64,000 nt of DNA, from assembly GCA_016720595.1 (NCBI GenBank), contig JADKKI010000019.1, forward strand, positions 62,001-126,000, given 5' to 3'. Positions 17,302-26,772 of the stretch are shown here, in pieces. Position 1 is the first letter of the stretch. Each line of letters opens with the position of its first letter. A model generated the notes under the pieces. That model was given only the letters and a program-made list of their open reading frames with translations, was not told the origin of the DNA and did no database searches. The translations under genes and the position numbers were made by a program. This DNA is from Myxococcales bacterium (GTDB lineage Bacteria; Myxococcota_A; Polyangia; Haliangiales; Haliangiaceae).

Positions 17302-17564
17302 ATGAATTCTGCGAACGCGGCTCGTGGGATCACATCGTCTGTCGTGACTGCCACCGGGCGATCGGGGCTACACGTCACACCCCGTCACACGATCGCACCA
17401 CACGGGCGCACCTCTGACGTGTTGGTCCTTACGATGTCAGGAGGCAGGTGTATCCGCGCGTTGGGGGCGCGAGTGTGTGCTCGCTCGAGCTGACAGCGCG
17501 AACTCCTCGTCTCTGCGCATGTTGTGCAAGGGCACGTGGCATCGCCGATGAAGAGTCGGTGGGC

Positions 17565-19849
17565 ATGTCGAAGTGCCGTCCGTCCGCATCGAAGTCCATC
17601 GCCGCGTTGCTGTTCGCGATCGCCGGCTGTCAGACGGGAGATCCTTCGGGATCGGGAGAGGCCAAGCAAGATCCCGCGGGACCGCCGTCGGACGTCCAGG
17701 CCGCGCTCGACGCACTGCCCGATGCGCAGGTGCTGATGTACACGCAGGATGGGCTGCCGATGTACATCGTCGGCGAGCTGGCGAAGGTCGGCGCGATGCA
17801 GACCGATGATCCGGCCGCGGCGGATGGCCTGGTGCGGCCGTCGCTGTCGCCGATCCTCAAGGCGTTCCGGCTCGAGTCCTCCGACCTGGCGCTCAAGAAG
17901 CTCAACGTCGACGCGGACGGCCACCGGCACTTCCGCTACACGCAGTCGTTCAACGGGCTGCCCGTGGTCGGTGGTGACCTCGTGGTGCACGTCGACATCA
18001 AGGGCGCGATCTACTCGGTCAACGGCACCGCGCGCGGTGACATCCCCGCCGAGCTCGGGCAGACCCCGATCTCGCAGACCGCGGCGACCTCCGCGATCCG
18101 TGGCGATGGCCGGTTCACGGGCCTCACCGTCACGCCGCAGCGCACCGTCTATCTGCAGACCATCGATGGCGAGATGCACAAGGCGTACGAAGCCCTCGCA
18201 GAGGGCAAGCGCGGGCAGAACCCGGCTCGCGACAAGGTCTATGTCGATCAGGACACCGGTGAGATCGTCGCGGTGTACCCGCAGATCTACTTCGCCGAGA
18301 ACCGGAAGGTCTACAGCGCGAACAACGGCACCACGGTGCCGGGCACGCTCAAGCGCAGCGAAGGTGGCGCGGCCACCACCGACGTCGATGTCAACGCGGC
18401 GTATGACAACACCGGCAACACGTGGTCCGGCTACAACTCGTTCTGGACCCGAGACTCGTACGACAACGCAGGCGCCGCGCTGATCAGCTCGGTGCACTAC
18501 TCCTCGAACTACTGCAACGCGTACTGGGATGGCACGCAGATGGTGTACGGCGATGGCTCGGCCTCGCAGGGCTGCGGACCGCTCGCGCGAGGGCTCGATG
18601 TCACCGCGCACGAGCTGACGCACGCCGTGACGGAGCGCGAGTCCGGCCTCGTGTACAGCGGTGAGCCCGGCGGCATGAACGAGGCGATGTCTGACATCTT
18701 CGGCGCGTTCGTCGAATCGTGGGTGGATGGCGGCAAGACCGGCAGCCTCCCGATCTCGACCGACACGTTCCTCGTCGGTGAGGACATCATCGCCGGTGGC
18801 CTGCGCATGATGTGCGATCCGGCGGCGGACGGTGCGTCGAAGGATGTGTGGACCAGCACGGTCGGCAATGTCGACGTTCACTACTCGTCGGGCGTGCCGA
18901 ACCTGATGTTCTGTCTGCTCTCGAAGGGTGGTCAGCACCCGCGCGGCAAGACCACCGTGCAGGTCCCCGCGATCGGCCTCGAGAAGGCGATCCGCATCAT
19001 GTACAAGGCGCAGACCGACATCCTGACCTCGAACTCGAAGTTCGCCGCGGTGCGCACCGCGATGGAGCAGGCGGCGACGGCCCTCGGCTATGACCAGGCG
19101 ACCAAGGACGCGGTGGGTTGTGCGTGGGCGGCGGTCGCCGTCGGCACGGCACCGGCGAGCTGCGGTGGCGGCGGCGGCGGTGGTGGCGGTGGCGGCGGCA
19201 CGACGCCCGGCGCGCTGACCAACGGTGTCGGCGTCGCGGTCAGCGGTGCGACGGGGAGCCAGCAGATCTGGACGCTCGTGGTGCCCGCGGGGCAGACCAC
19301 GCTGACGTTCACCACGACCGGTGGCACCGGCGACCTCGACATGTACGTCTCGGCCGGCGCGGCGCCGACGAAGACCAGCTACCAGTGCCGCCCGTACATC
19401 AACGGCAACACCGAGACCTGCACGTTCACGCCGCCGACCGCCGGCACGTACTACGTGATGCTCGACGGCTACGCCGCGTTCTCGGGCGCGACGCTCAAGG
19501 GCACGTACAGCGCGGGTGGCGGTGGCGGTGGTGGCGGCACCGGTGATCCATTCCTGACCAACGGCACGGCGGTGACCGGCGTCAGTGGCGCGGCGAGCAG
19601 CGCGGCGTACTGGCGGATCACCGCACCGGCGGGCAAGACGCTGACCGTCAAGATCAGCGGCGGCACCGAGGATGCGGACCTCTACACCCGGGCCGGATCG
19701 CGCCCCACCACGGCGACCACGCCTGCGGCCCGTACGTCAACGGGAACACGGAGACCTGCACGCAGACCAACACGGTCGCCGGGGACTACTACGTGATGGT
19801 GCGCGGGTACACGGCGTTCTCGGGACTGACCCTGATCGCCAGCTACTGA
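17565..19849 (+). CDS. M4 (thermolysin-family) metallopeptidase, exported, with two PPC domains (one frameshift)
   Basis: A secreted zinc endopeptidase. Start ATG at 17565 gives a lipoprotein-like signal (ALLFAIAGC). FTP-like propeptide region (residues ~40-230, LRVD-like SFNGLPVVGGDLVVHVD), then the M4 catalytic domain: zinc site HELTH at residues 349-353 with E350 catalytic, third ligand E373 in NEAMSDIFG, and later DVHYSSGVPNLMFCLLSKGG. After a glycine run come two pre-peptidase C-terminal (PPC) domains (each TCT-type Y-I/V-N-G-N-T-E-T-C). The reading frame breaks between 19703 and 19720 (CCCC run or a lost base); restored, the second PPC domain ends GLTLIASY at 19849. Confidence 0.92.
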
Positions 19850-19869
19850 CCCGTGTTAGCGTCCCAGCG

Positions 19870-20229
19870 ATGCGGAATCGACTAGCTCAGGTGTTGGCAA
19901 GCGCAGCCTTTGGCCTCTTCGCCACGGCGTGTGGTGGTGGCGGTGCAGGGAAGATCATGGCGGATACGCCGATCCTCCCGTACACGGCGCCCGACATCGA
20001 CGAGATCACGGGGATCGATCCGGACGAGGAGCCGGCCGAGCCCACGCCGATGCCCGAGCCCGCAGCGGCACCGGCACCTGCACCCGCACCGGCTCCCGCC
20101 CCGGTCGCACCGGCCCCCGCCCCGAAGGCGACCCCAGCTCCGAAGGCGACGCCCAAGGCGGCTACCAAGGCCACGCCGAAGGCCGCACCGCCCGCGGGGC
20201 GCGGCACCACGACGACCGGCGGCGGCTGA
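19870..20229 (+). CDS. proline/alanine-rich lipoprotein
   Basis: A 119-residue lipoprotein (lipobox LFATAC, then GGGGAGK). The first ~30 mature residues are acidic (DIDEITGIDPDEEPAEP); the rest is PAPAPAP and PKATPKA repeats, positively charged, like a TonB-type or cell-wall-spanning linker. No folded domain can be seen. It follows the M4 protease by 20 bases and may share its transcript. The stop abuts the stop of the convergent sigma-54 regulator. Confidence 0.7.
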   Translation: MRNRLAQVLASAAFGLFATACGGGGAGKIMADTPILPYTAPDIDEITGIDPDEEPAEPTPMPEPAAAPAPAPAPAPAPVAPAPAPKATPAPKATPKAATKATPKAAPPAGRGTTTTGGG

Positions 20230-21540
20230 TCAGCTGCGGAGGCCGTGCTTGCGCAGCAGCGTGAGCAGGTACGGCCGATCCATCCGCGCCACCCGCGCCG
20301 CCTCCGAGGCGTTGCCGTCGGTGCGCGCGATCAGGTCCTTCAGGTACGCCGCCTCGAACGCCGAGAGCGCTGCGGCCCGCGCATCGCGATACGCCGCGAC
20401 GTCGCGACCGGGGCTCGGCGCCGCGGCGAGCGGCGCGGCGCGCTCTCCACCGAGATCGAGCTCGCCCATCACGATCGCGGCCTCCACCACGTTGCGCAGC
20501 TCGCGGACGTTGCCGCTCCACGGATGCGCACGGAGCGCCTCGAGCGCGCTGGCGAGCGGCCCGAGCTCCGCCACACCGGTCAGCTTCTCGACGAAGTGCG
20601 CGGCGAGCGGAGCGATGTCCTCGGGACGCTCGCGAAGCGGTGGGATCAGGATCTTTGCGACGGCGAGGCGGTAGTACAGATCCGCTCGGAACCGGCCGGC
20701 GTTGACCTCGGCGCGCAGATCCCGATGCGTGGCGGCGAGGATCCGGACGTCCACGGCGATCGGCTGCGCACCGCCGACGCGGCTGAACGCGCGGCGCTCG
20801 AGCACGCCGAGCAGCGCGGGCTGGACCTCCAGCGGGAGCTCGCCGATCTCGTCGAGGAGGACGGTGCCGCCCTGAGCGCGCTCGAACGCACCCACGCGCC
20901 GTTGATCCGCGCCAGTGAACGAGCCCTTCTCGTGCCCGAACAGGATCGAGGCGATCAAGGTCGCGGGCATCGAGCCACAATCGACGACCACCAGCTCGCC
21001 GCCGCGGCGCGGGCTCGCCTCGTGGAGGGCGCGTGCGACGACCTCCTTGCCGGTACCGGTCTCGCCCTGGATCAGCACCGAGGAGTCCACGCGGGCGAGC
21101 TTGTGGACGAGGCGCGCGACCTCGCGGATGCCTTCGCTGTCGCCGACCAGATCGGCGTGGCGTGGCGCCTCGGTCTGCGGAGGTGCGACGCTCGAGCCCG
21201 CATCCTCGACCGCGATCGTGGTGTCGCCGAGCTTGAGGCGCGTGCCGGCGGGCACGATCGCGCGCTCCACCCGCATGCCACCCACCCAGGTGCCGTTGCG
21301 GCTGCCGAGATCGGCCACCTGCACCCCGCTCGCGGTGCGGCGCAGCTCGAGGTGGTACCGGCTGACGGTGGGATCGGTGAGGACGATCGCGTTGTCCTCG
21401 CTCGTGCCGATCGCGATCGAAGCCGCGTCATCCGGCGCGTGCTGCGCGCCTGCGTCGGGGCCGGCCTCCACGGTGATCCGCAGCCGGTGCACCATGCGCA
21501 CGGGGCGTGGCTGCAGCCGGGTGCGGGGCGAGTCATCCAT
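20230..21540 (-). CDS. FHA-domain sigma-54-dependent transcriptional activator
   Basis: About 436 residues. N-terminal FHA domain ([25 protein letters not shown]), which binds phosphothreonine, then a sigma-54 AAA+ domain: Walker A GETGTGKE, sigma-54 contact loop as GSFTGA (usually GAFTGA), Walker [15 protein letters not shown], and a Fis-type HTH at the C-terminus ([28 protein letters not shown]). FHA-sigma-54 activators are a myxobacterial speciality, linking Ser/Thr kinases to sigma-54 promoters; the kinase gene at 25225-26760 is a possible but unproven partner. Start ATG at 21540 preferred over 21585. Confidence 0.95.
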   Translation of the reverse strand: MDDSPRTRLQPRPVRMVHRLRITVEAGPDAGAQHAPDDAASIAIGTSEDNAIVLTDPTVSRYHLELRRTASGVQVADLGSRNGTWVGGMRVERAIVPAGTRLKLGDTTIAVEDAGSSVAPPQTEAPRHADLVGDSEGIREVARLVHKLARVDSSVLIQGETGTGKEVVARALHEASPRRGGELVVVDCGSMPATLIASILFGHEKGSFTGADQRRVGAFERAQGGTVLLDEIGELPLEVQPALLGVLERRAFSRVGGAQPIAVDVRILAATHRDLRAEVNAGRFRADLYYRLAVAKILIPPLRERPEDIAPLAAHFVEKLTGVAELGPLASALEALRAHPWSGNVRELRNVVEAAIVMGELDLGGERAAPLAAAPSPGRDVAAYRDARAAALSAFEAAYLKDLIARTDGNASEAARVARMDRPYLLTLLRKHGLRS

Positions 21541-21650
21541 CGGGCGAGCGTACCAGGTCACGTCGGTGGCCCAAGCAGGACTCATGCCTGTTGGGCGGAG
21601 CCATCCGGGAGAGGCACGTACCGTGCAGCGCGCCGGGCCCGGAGGTCTCC

Positions 21651-22796
21651 ATGCGTTGCATCGTCAGTAGCTTGATCGCGATCGCTGTCACCACGAGCGC
21701 GGTGGGTGCGGCGACGTTCGCGCCCGTCGCGGACTTCGGCACCAACCCCGGCGCTCTCAAGGCGTACGACTACATCCCCGACGGGCTCCCCGCAGGCAGT
21801 CCGCTCGTCGTCGTCCTGCACGGCTGCACGCAGACCGCGATGGCGATGCAGAGCGCGGGCTGGGATCAGCTCGCAGATCAGTACGGGTTCGCCGTGCTCT
21901 ATCCCGAGCAGCAGACCGCGAACAACCCGGTGCGCTGCTTCAACTGGGCCGGCGAGTACGGCGATCAGGCGAACATGACGCGCGGGCAGGGCGAGAACGC
22001 CTCGATCATGGCGATGATCGACAAGGAGATCGCGCTCCGTGGCATCGACACGAAGCGCGTGTTCGTCGTCGGGCTCTCGGCCGGTGCGGCGTTCACCGCG
22101 GTGATGCTCGCGACCTGGCCCGATCGGTTCGCCGCGGGCTCGATCATGGCGGGACTGCCGTACAAGTGCGCCACCGACGTCAGCGGCGCCTACAAGTGCC
22201 AGAGCCCAGGCGTTGTGAAGACCGCCGCGCAGTGGGGCGCTCTGGTGCGCGCGGCGCACCCGGGGTTCGCGGGCCCGTATCCCCGCGTCCAGATCTGGCA
22301 CGGCACCGCCGACACCACGGTCGCGCCCGCCAACGCCGACGAGCTGGTCAAGCAGTGGACCGACGTGCAGGGCGCCGATCAGACCGCCGATGAGAGCGAG
22401 ACCATCGGCATGGCCACGCGCACGGCGTACCACCGCAGCGGGCAGACCGTCGTGGAACTCTACAAGATCACGGGCATGTCCCACGGCATCGCGATCGGCG
22501 TGGACCCGCAGGGCGCATGCACCGCAACCACCGGCGCGTACTTCCTCGATGTCCACGTGTGCTCGACGCTGCGCGCGGCCGAGTTCTTCGGCCTGACCGG
22601 CAACGGCGGCGGCAGCGGCAGCGGCAGTGGCGGCGGTGGAAGTGGGAGTGGGAGCGGCAGTGGAAGTGGCAGCGGCGATGATGATCCGAGCGGCGACGGT
22701 GGCTGCACGGCCGCGGGTGGCGCGGGCTGGGTGGTGGCGATCGCGGCTCTCGGCGTGGCGCTCGTCCGTAGGCGCCGTCCCACGATCGCGGCGTGA
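21651..22796 (+). CDS. PHB depolymerase-family esterase with MYXO-CTERM-like tail (copy 1)
   Basis: A 381-residue secreted alpha/beta hydrolase. Good Shine-Dalgarno GGAGG ahead of the ATG. Signal peptide ends AVGAA. The LpqC/PHB depolymerase domain has VVVLHGCTQTA (oxyanion region), QQTANNPVRCFNW, nucleophile GLSAG, aspartate in HGTADTTV and histidine in MSHGIAIG. A Gly/Ser linker (SGSGSGGGG) leads to a MYXO-CTERM-like end: a cysteine (GGCTAAGG), one hydrophobic helix and RRRR, which in myxobacteria marks proteins for surface anchoring or processing. The substrate may be a polyester or acylated polysaccharide. Tandem paralogue at 22866. Confidence 0.92.
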   Translation: MRCIVSSLIAIAVTTSAVGAATFAPVADFGTNPGALKAYDYIPDGLPAGSPLVVVLHGCTQTAMAMQSAGWDQLADQYGFAVLYPEQQTANNPVRCFNWAGEYGDQANMTRGQGENASIMAMIDKEIALRGIDTKRVFVVGLSAGAAFTAVMLATWPDRFAAGSIMAGLPYKCATDVSGAYKCQSPGVVKTAAQWGALVRAAHPGFAGPYPRVQIWHGTADTTVAPANADELVKQWTDVQGADQTADESETIGMATRTAYHRSGQTVVELYKITGMSHGIAIGVDPQGACTATTGAYFLDVHVCSTLRAAEFFGLTGNGGGSGSGSGGGGSGSGSGSGSGSGDDDPSGDGGCTAAGGAGWVVAIAALGVALVRRRRPTIAA

Positions 22797-22798
22797 TC

Positions 22799-22818
22799 CT
22801 GTTGGCGCGGGCCAACAG
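22799..22818. repeat. REP-like hairpin CTGTTGGC...GCCAACAG
   Basis: Perfect 8-base stem CTGTTGGC / GCCAACAG with loop GCGG, 2 bases after the stop of the first esterase gene. A related double hairpin recurs at 27839-27875, so it looks like a small dispersed intergenic repeat. Confidence 0.5.
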
Positions 22819-22831
22819 CGCGCGCTGGAAG

Positions 22832-22852
22832 AGGGGTGAGACCCCTTTGTTT
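22832..22852 (+). terminator. intrinsic terminator after first esterase gene
   Basis: Stem AGGGGT / ACCCCT with loop GAG, followed by TTGTTT. It lies 36 bases past the stop at 22796 and 14 bases before the start of the second esterase, so the two paralogues are probably transcribed separately. Confidence 0.6.
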
Positions 22853-22865
22853 CGGGGCACGTCGC

Positions 22866-24308
22866 ATGCAGTCGCGAGCGCGCATGCAGCTCGTTCGCTC
22901 GCTCGTCCTCGCCTCCGCCGTGCTGTGCTCCGCGCGCTCGGCCCACGCCACCCTGACGCCGGTGCAGAGCTTCGGCTCCAACCCCGGCGGCCTCGCGATG
23001 TACGAGTACGTGCCGGCAGGCCTCGCCCCCGGGCGACCGATCGTGGTGGTGCTCCATGGCTGCACGCAGACCGCGGCGGCGATGGAGAGCGCCGGGTGGA
23101 ACCAGCTCGCCGATCAGTACAAGTTCACGGTGGTCTATGCGGAGCAGCAGACCGCGAACAATCCGGTGCGCTGCTTCAACTGGGCGGGTGAGTACGGCGA
23201 TACCGCGAACCTGGTGCGCGGGCAGGGCGAGAACGCATCGGTGATCCAGATGGTGGACAAGGCGATCTCGCTGCACGGCGGCGATGCCTCCAAGGTGTTC
23301 GTCGTCGGATTCTCCGCCGGCGCGGCGTTCACCGCGGTGATGCTCGCGACCTACCCGGAGCGGTTCGCGGGTGGAGCGATCATGTCGGGCGTGCCGTATC
23401 GCTGTGCGACCTCGGTCAGCGGGGCCTACAGCTGCCAGAGCCCGGGCGTGACCAAGACGCCGGCGCAGTGGGGGGACCTCGTGCGCGGCTCGCACGCGGG
23501 CCCGTATCCGCGTGTCCAGATCTGGCATGGCTCCACGGACACCACCGTGGTCCCGGCGAACGAGGCCGAGCTGATCAAGCAGTGGACCAACGTCGCGGGC
23601 GCCGATGACGTCGCCGACGAGACCGAGACCATCGGAAGCGCCACGCGCACCGCGTACAAGGCGACCAACGGCGCGGTCATCGTGGAAGCGTACAAGGTCA
23701 CCGGCATGGGGCACGCGAACGCCGTCGGCGCGGATCCGGCGGGCGCCTGTACCGCGACGGCGGGCTCGTACTTCGAGGACCGCGGCATCTGTGCCACGCG
23801 CCGCGCGGCGACGTTCTTCGGCCTCCTCGGCGGTGGTGGCACCACCACCGGCCCCGACACCACGGCACCCACGGTGGCGATCCAGACGCCGGGGAGCGGG
23901 GACACGGTGACAGGTCAGCTGACGGTGGTGGTCGCCGCCGGCGATGACACCGCGATGGCGAGCGTGACCCTCTCCATCGATGGTGCGTCGGTGGGTGCAG
24001 CCGACGTCGAGGCGCCCTATCAGTTCACGTGGGACGCCACCGCGGCCGGGCCCGGTGCCCACGATCTGGTGGCGGTCGCGCGCGATGCGGCGGGCAACAC
24101 GGCGATGGCGAGCGCCAACGTCACCGTGCCGGGCGCGGGCGGCGGCAGCGGCAGTGGCGGCAGTGGCGGCGATGACGACGGCACCGATGCGACGAAGGAT
24201 CTCCCGGGCTGCGCGCTCGACGCCGGCGGCGGTGGTGCCGGCTTCGGCTCGCTGGTGATCGGTGTGGCGGCGCTGCTCAGAACTCGCCGCCGATGCCGGT
24301 CGCGCTGA
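22866..24308 (+). CDS. PHB depolymerase-family esterase with Ig-like domain and MYXO-CTERM-like tail (copy 2)
   Basis: A 480-residue paralogue of the previous gene, with the same catalytic pattern: VVVLHGCTQTA, QQTANNPVRCFNW, GFSAG nucleophile, HGSTDTTV, MGHANAVG. It adds a ~90-residue bacterial Ig-like domain (APTVAIQTPGSGDTVTGQLT ... YQFTWDAT) before the Gly/Ser linker and the MYXO-CTERM-like tail (LPGCALDAGGGG, helix, RTRRR). Start ATG at 22866 gives a signal ending ARSAHA; ATG at 22884 is also possible. Its 3' end overlaps the end of the opposite-strand TPR gene by 32 bases. Confidence 0.9.
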   Translation: MQSRARMQLVRSLVLASAVLCSARSAHATLTPVQSFGSNPGGLAMYEYVPAGLAPGRPIVVVLHGCTQTAAAMESAGWNQLADQYKFTVVYAEQQTANNPVRCFNWAGEYGDTANLVRGQGENASVIQMVDKAISLHGGDASKVFVVGFSAGAAFTAVMLATYPERFAGGAIMSGVPYRCATSVSGAYSCQSPGVTKTPAQWGDLVRGSHAGPYPRVQIWHGSTDTTVVPANEAELIKQWTNVAGADDVADETETIGSATRTAYKATNGAVIVEAYKVTGMGHANAVGADPAGACTATAGSYFEDRGICATRRAATFFGLLGGGGTTTGPDTTAPTVAIQTPGSGDTVTGQLTVVVAAGDDTAMASVTLSIDGASVGAADVEAPYQFTWDATAAGPGAHDLVAVARDAAGNTAMASANVTVPGAGGGSGSGGSGGDDDGTDATKDLPGCALDAGGGGAGFGSLVIGVAALLRTRRRCRSR

Positions 24309-25215
24309 CCAGCACGCGCGCGTTGCGCTGGCGGTAGTAGAGGACGAACGAGGTGATGCCGGTGAGTGCGGCCACACCGAACGCGATGTTCGCGGTGAGC
24401 CCCCACCGCCTCCCGCGATCTTCGACGGCGGTCAGCGCTGAATAGTCGAACCGCTCGGGCTCGGCGCGCATCCGATCCCAGTCGTGCTGTGCGAGGTTGA
24501 ACCGCCATGCGGAGAACGCACCGGCACCGAGCACCACGCCGGTCGCGACGGCCCAGGTCGACCAGCGCGCCGGGACGCTCGGGCGAGGTGACCCGCGCAG
24601 CGACCGTTGCGGGGCGGCGGAGGCGATCGGCGCAGGAGGAACGCTCTTGAAGATGCGGTTGCCCTGCGCGTCGAGCGCCGCGACCTCGATCGCCGTGGTG
24701 CCGGAAGGGACTGCGAGCCGCAACGCCCGGCGCTCCACCAGCTCGCGACGGATCTGGTGCGGATCGATCACGGTGAGGGCGATGCCTCGCACCAGGCCCA
24801 GGGCATCCGCATCGACGAGGAAGCTCACCGCACCATCGACGGCGATCACCGACAGGCGCAGTGGCACGGCGCGGCGGCGCGCGGCATCGAGGGGCGCGAC
24901 GAGCTTCGGCGAGGTGCCTTCGGGGAGGCCCGCCGCGGGGCGGATCGCGAGCGCGCGCCCGAAGTGATCCTCGGCGAGCTGGGTGCGATCGAGCCCGGCG
25001 GCGAGGCGGCCCGCATAGAGCTGCAGCTCGACGTACCGGTCGGGATACGTCGCCCCACCGCTGGCGAGGACACGCTCGACGATCGCGAGCGCCTTGTCGT
25101 AGTCGAGGGCCGCCTCGAGGCGGTGGGCCTCGGCGAGATCGTCGTCGGCGGCGGCCGTGCCCGTGATCGCGCCCATGATCGTCATGATCATCGCGAGAGC
25201 GAGCGTGCGGCGCAC
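24277..25215 (-). CDS. exported TPR-like protein with PEGA-like and C-terminal TM segments
   Basis: A 312-residue protein. Signal peptide (MIMTIMGAITGTAAA|DDD). Residues 25-95 form a short TPR-like helical repeat (AEAHRLEAALDYDKALAIVERVL). The middle is a beta-rich PEGA-like part (LRLAVPSGTTAIEVAALDAQGNRI). Two hydrophobic segments near 220 (WAVATGVVLGAGAFSAW) and 285 (IAFGVAALTGITSFVLYY) suggest a C-terminal membrane anchor. The start is 9 bases after the kinase stop, so it is co-transcribed; in myxobacteria such TPR/PEGA proteins commonly follow Ser/Thr kinase genes. Confidence 0.85.
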   Translation of the reverse strand: MRRTLALAMIMTIMGAITGTAAADDDLAEAHRLEAALDYDKALAIVERVLASGGATYPDRYVELQLYAGRLAAGLDRTQLAEDHFGRALAIRPAAGLPEGTSPKLVAPLDAARRRAVPLRLSVIAVDGAVSFLVDADALGLVRGIALTVIDPHQIRRELVERRALRLAVPSGTTAIEVAALDAQGNRIFKSVPPAPIASAAPQRSLRGSPRPSVPARWSTWAVATGVVLGAGAFSAWRFNLAQHDWDRMRAEPERFDYSALTAVEDRGRRWGLTANIAFGVAALTGITSFVLYYRQRNARVLVSATGIGGEF

Positions 25216-25224
25216 GCGCCGAGC

Positions 25225-26760
25225 TTACCAGGTCAGGACGATCGGTTTGGCGGCGCGGCCGGGCGGGACGTCGACGGTGAGGTCCTTGCTGCGGCCATCC
25301 ACGAGCACGGCGCGGACGCGATGTCTGCCCGCCGCGATCGAGCGCCCGAGGATCGGGGTCAGATCGAGCAGCTTGCCATCGAGGTAGATCCGCGCGTACG
25401 GCGTGGAATCGATGCTCAGCGTGCCCGGCTTCGGTGTGCGTGCGGAGTCCGCAGGCATCTCGATCGCCACGGCGGCATCCGGCGCGACGATCGGAGGGCT
25501 GGTCGCGGCATCGAGCTGCGCCGTGGCGAGCGGCGCCGGCCGGGCATCCACCGGCGTCTCGGAGGGCGTGGCGATCGCGGCCGCCTCGTGGCGCCGGATC
25601 ATGGGGAGGATGCCGAGCACGACCACCAGGCCCACCACGAGGAGCCCCGCACCCACGACGAGTGGCACGCGGCTCGGCGGGCGGGGCGTGACGATCGTCG
25701 CCTCGCCGTGGAGCGGGCGGGTGACGGAAGCATCGAGCGCGAGCGAGCTCGCCTCCGCGATCACGCGGGCCTGGCGGGTGCGCTGCGCGGTCAGCTCGTC
25801 GGTGGCTGTCACCACCGCGGCGATCGCTGCGGCGCTCGCGGGTCCACCATGCGGCACCAGGGCCTCCTCGAGAGCGCGGGCCAGTGCGGCGGCGTCGGGA
25901 TAGCGCGCGGTCCGGTCGCGGGCGAGGGCGGTGGCGATGACCTCCGCGATCTCGGCCGGGATCGCGGGATCGGCCTCGTCGGCGCGCGGGATCGGCTCCT
26001 CGAGGATCGCCCGCGCGGCGAGGTAGTCGCTCGGGCGCTTGAACAGGCGCTGATGGGTCGCGAGCTCGTAGAGCACGATCCCGAGCGCGAACACGTCGCA
26101 CCGTCGATCGAGGGGCTCGCCCAGCAGCTGTTCCGGCGCCATGTACTGGGTCTTGCCCTTGATCGTGCCTGCCTCGGTCTCGGCCGCGCCGCGGACCTTG
26201 GCCACGCCGAAATCGAGGACCTTGACCGTCCCCGCAGCCGTGACGAACAGGTTCGACGGCGAGACGTCGCGATGGACGAGGCCGGCCGGGTGCCCATCGG
26301 CATCGCGGAGCTCGTGGGCGTGGTGGAGCCCCGCACACGCCTGGAGGATCACGCTGCAGGCCACACGCAGCTCGGAGATCCGATCCGGATCGCGCGGCCG
26401 AGCGATCAGCTCGGTGACCGGCACCCCATCGAGGTACGGCATCGCGAGGAAGTACTCGGCGCCATCGCGCCCGAGCTCATGGACCTCGCAGATGTTCGGG
26501 TGATCGAGGCGGGCCACCAGCTTGCCCTCGTCGAGGAACATCGCGACGAAGGCTGGTGAGGCGACCAGCTCGGGGAGCAGCCGCTTGACGACGACGGTCT
26601 TCTCGAACCCGGCCTCACCGGCGAGTCGCGCGAGGTGGATCTCGGCCATGCCGCCGAGGGCGAGCTGCCCCAGGAGCTGATAGCGGCCGAGCTGCCGCGG
26701 CACCGGTGGCGCTCCGGCGCCTTCGTCGTTCGGCGAACGATCGACCTGGTACGATGGCAC
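25225..26760 (-). CDS. Ser/Thr protein kinase with TM and PEGA-like extracytoplasmic domain
   Basis: About 511 residues. Hanks-type kinase: glycine loop LGQLALGGMAEIHLA, catalytic lysine VVVKRLLPE, catalytic loop HRDVSPSN (the myxobacterial form), DFGVAK, MAPEQ. Past the kinase (residue ~300) comes a linker, a single TM helix (LVVGAGLLVVGLVVVLGIL) and a C-terminal PEGA-type domain (GTLSIDSTPYARIYLDGKLL). The topology is inside kinase, outside sensor. No strong start: a GTG at 26760 is used here; a GTG at 26703 with GGAG about ten bases ahead is equally plausible and begins right before GRYQLL. Divergent from the lipoprotein gene at 26773 with 12 bases between. Confidence 0.93.
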   Translation of the reverse strand: MPSYQVDRSPNDEGAGAPPVPRQLGRYQLLGQLALGGMAEIHLARLAGEAGFEKTVVVKRLLPELVASPAFVAMFLDEGKLVARLDHPNICEVHELGRDGAEYFLAMPYLDGVPVTELIARPRDPDRISELRVACSVILQACAGLHHAHELRDADGHPAGLVHRDVSPSNLFVTAAGTVKVLDFGVAKVRGAAETEAGTIKGKTQYMAPEQLLGEPLDRRCDVFALGIVLYELATHQRLFKRPSDYLAARAILEEPIPRADEADPAIPAEIAEVIATALARDRTARYPDAAALARALEEALVPHGGPASAAAIAAVVTATDELTAQRTRQARVIAEASSLALDASVTRPLHGEATIVTPRPPSRVPLVVGAGLLVVGLVVVLGILPMIRRHEAAAIATPSETPVDARPAPLATAQLDAATSPPIVAPDAAVAIEMPADSARTPKPGTLSIDSTPYARIYLDGKLLDLTPILGRSIAAGRHRVRAVLVDGRSKDLTVDVPPGRAAKPIVLTW

Positions 26761-26772
26761 GGCGTCGCTACT

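Noticed and set aside
20245..21675. 476-codon plus-strand open frame opposite the sigma-54 regulator
   Set aside because: Shadow of the regulator, whose AAA+ and HTH motifs are intact on the minus strand; the plus-strand product has no recognisable features.
21582..24377. Very long minus-strand open frame (931 codons) opposite the two esterase genes
   Set aside because: It is a GC-rich shadow of the two plus-strand genes: arginine/alanine/histidine-rich, no domain, no signal peptide, and the opposite strand carries clear catalytic motifs and termini.
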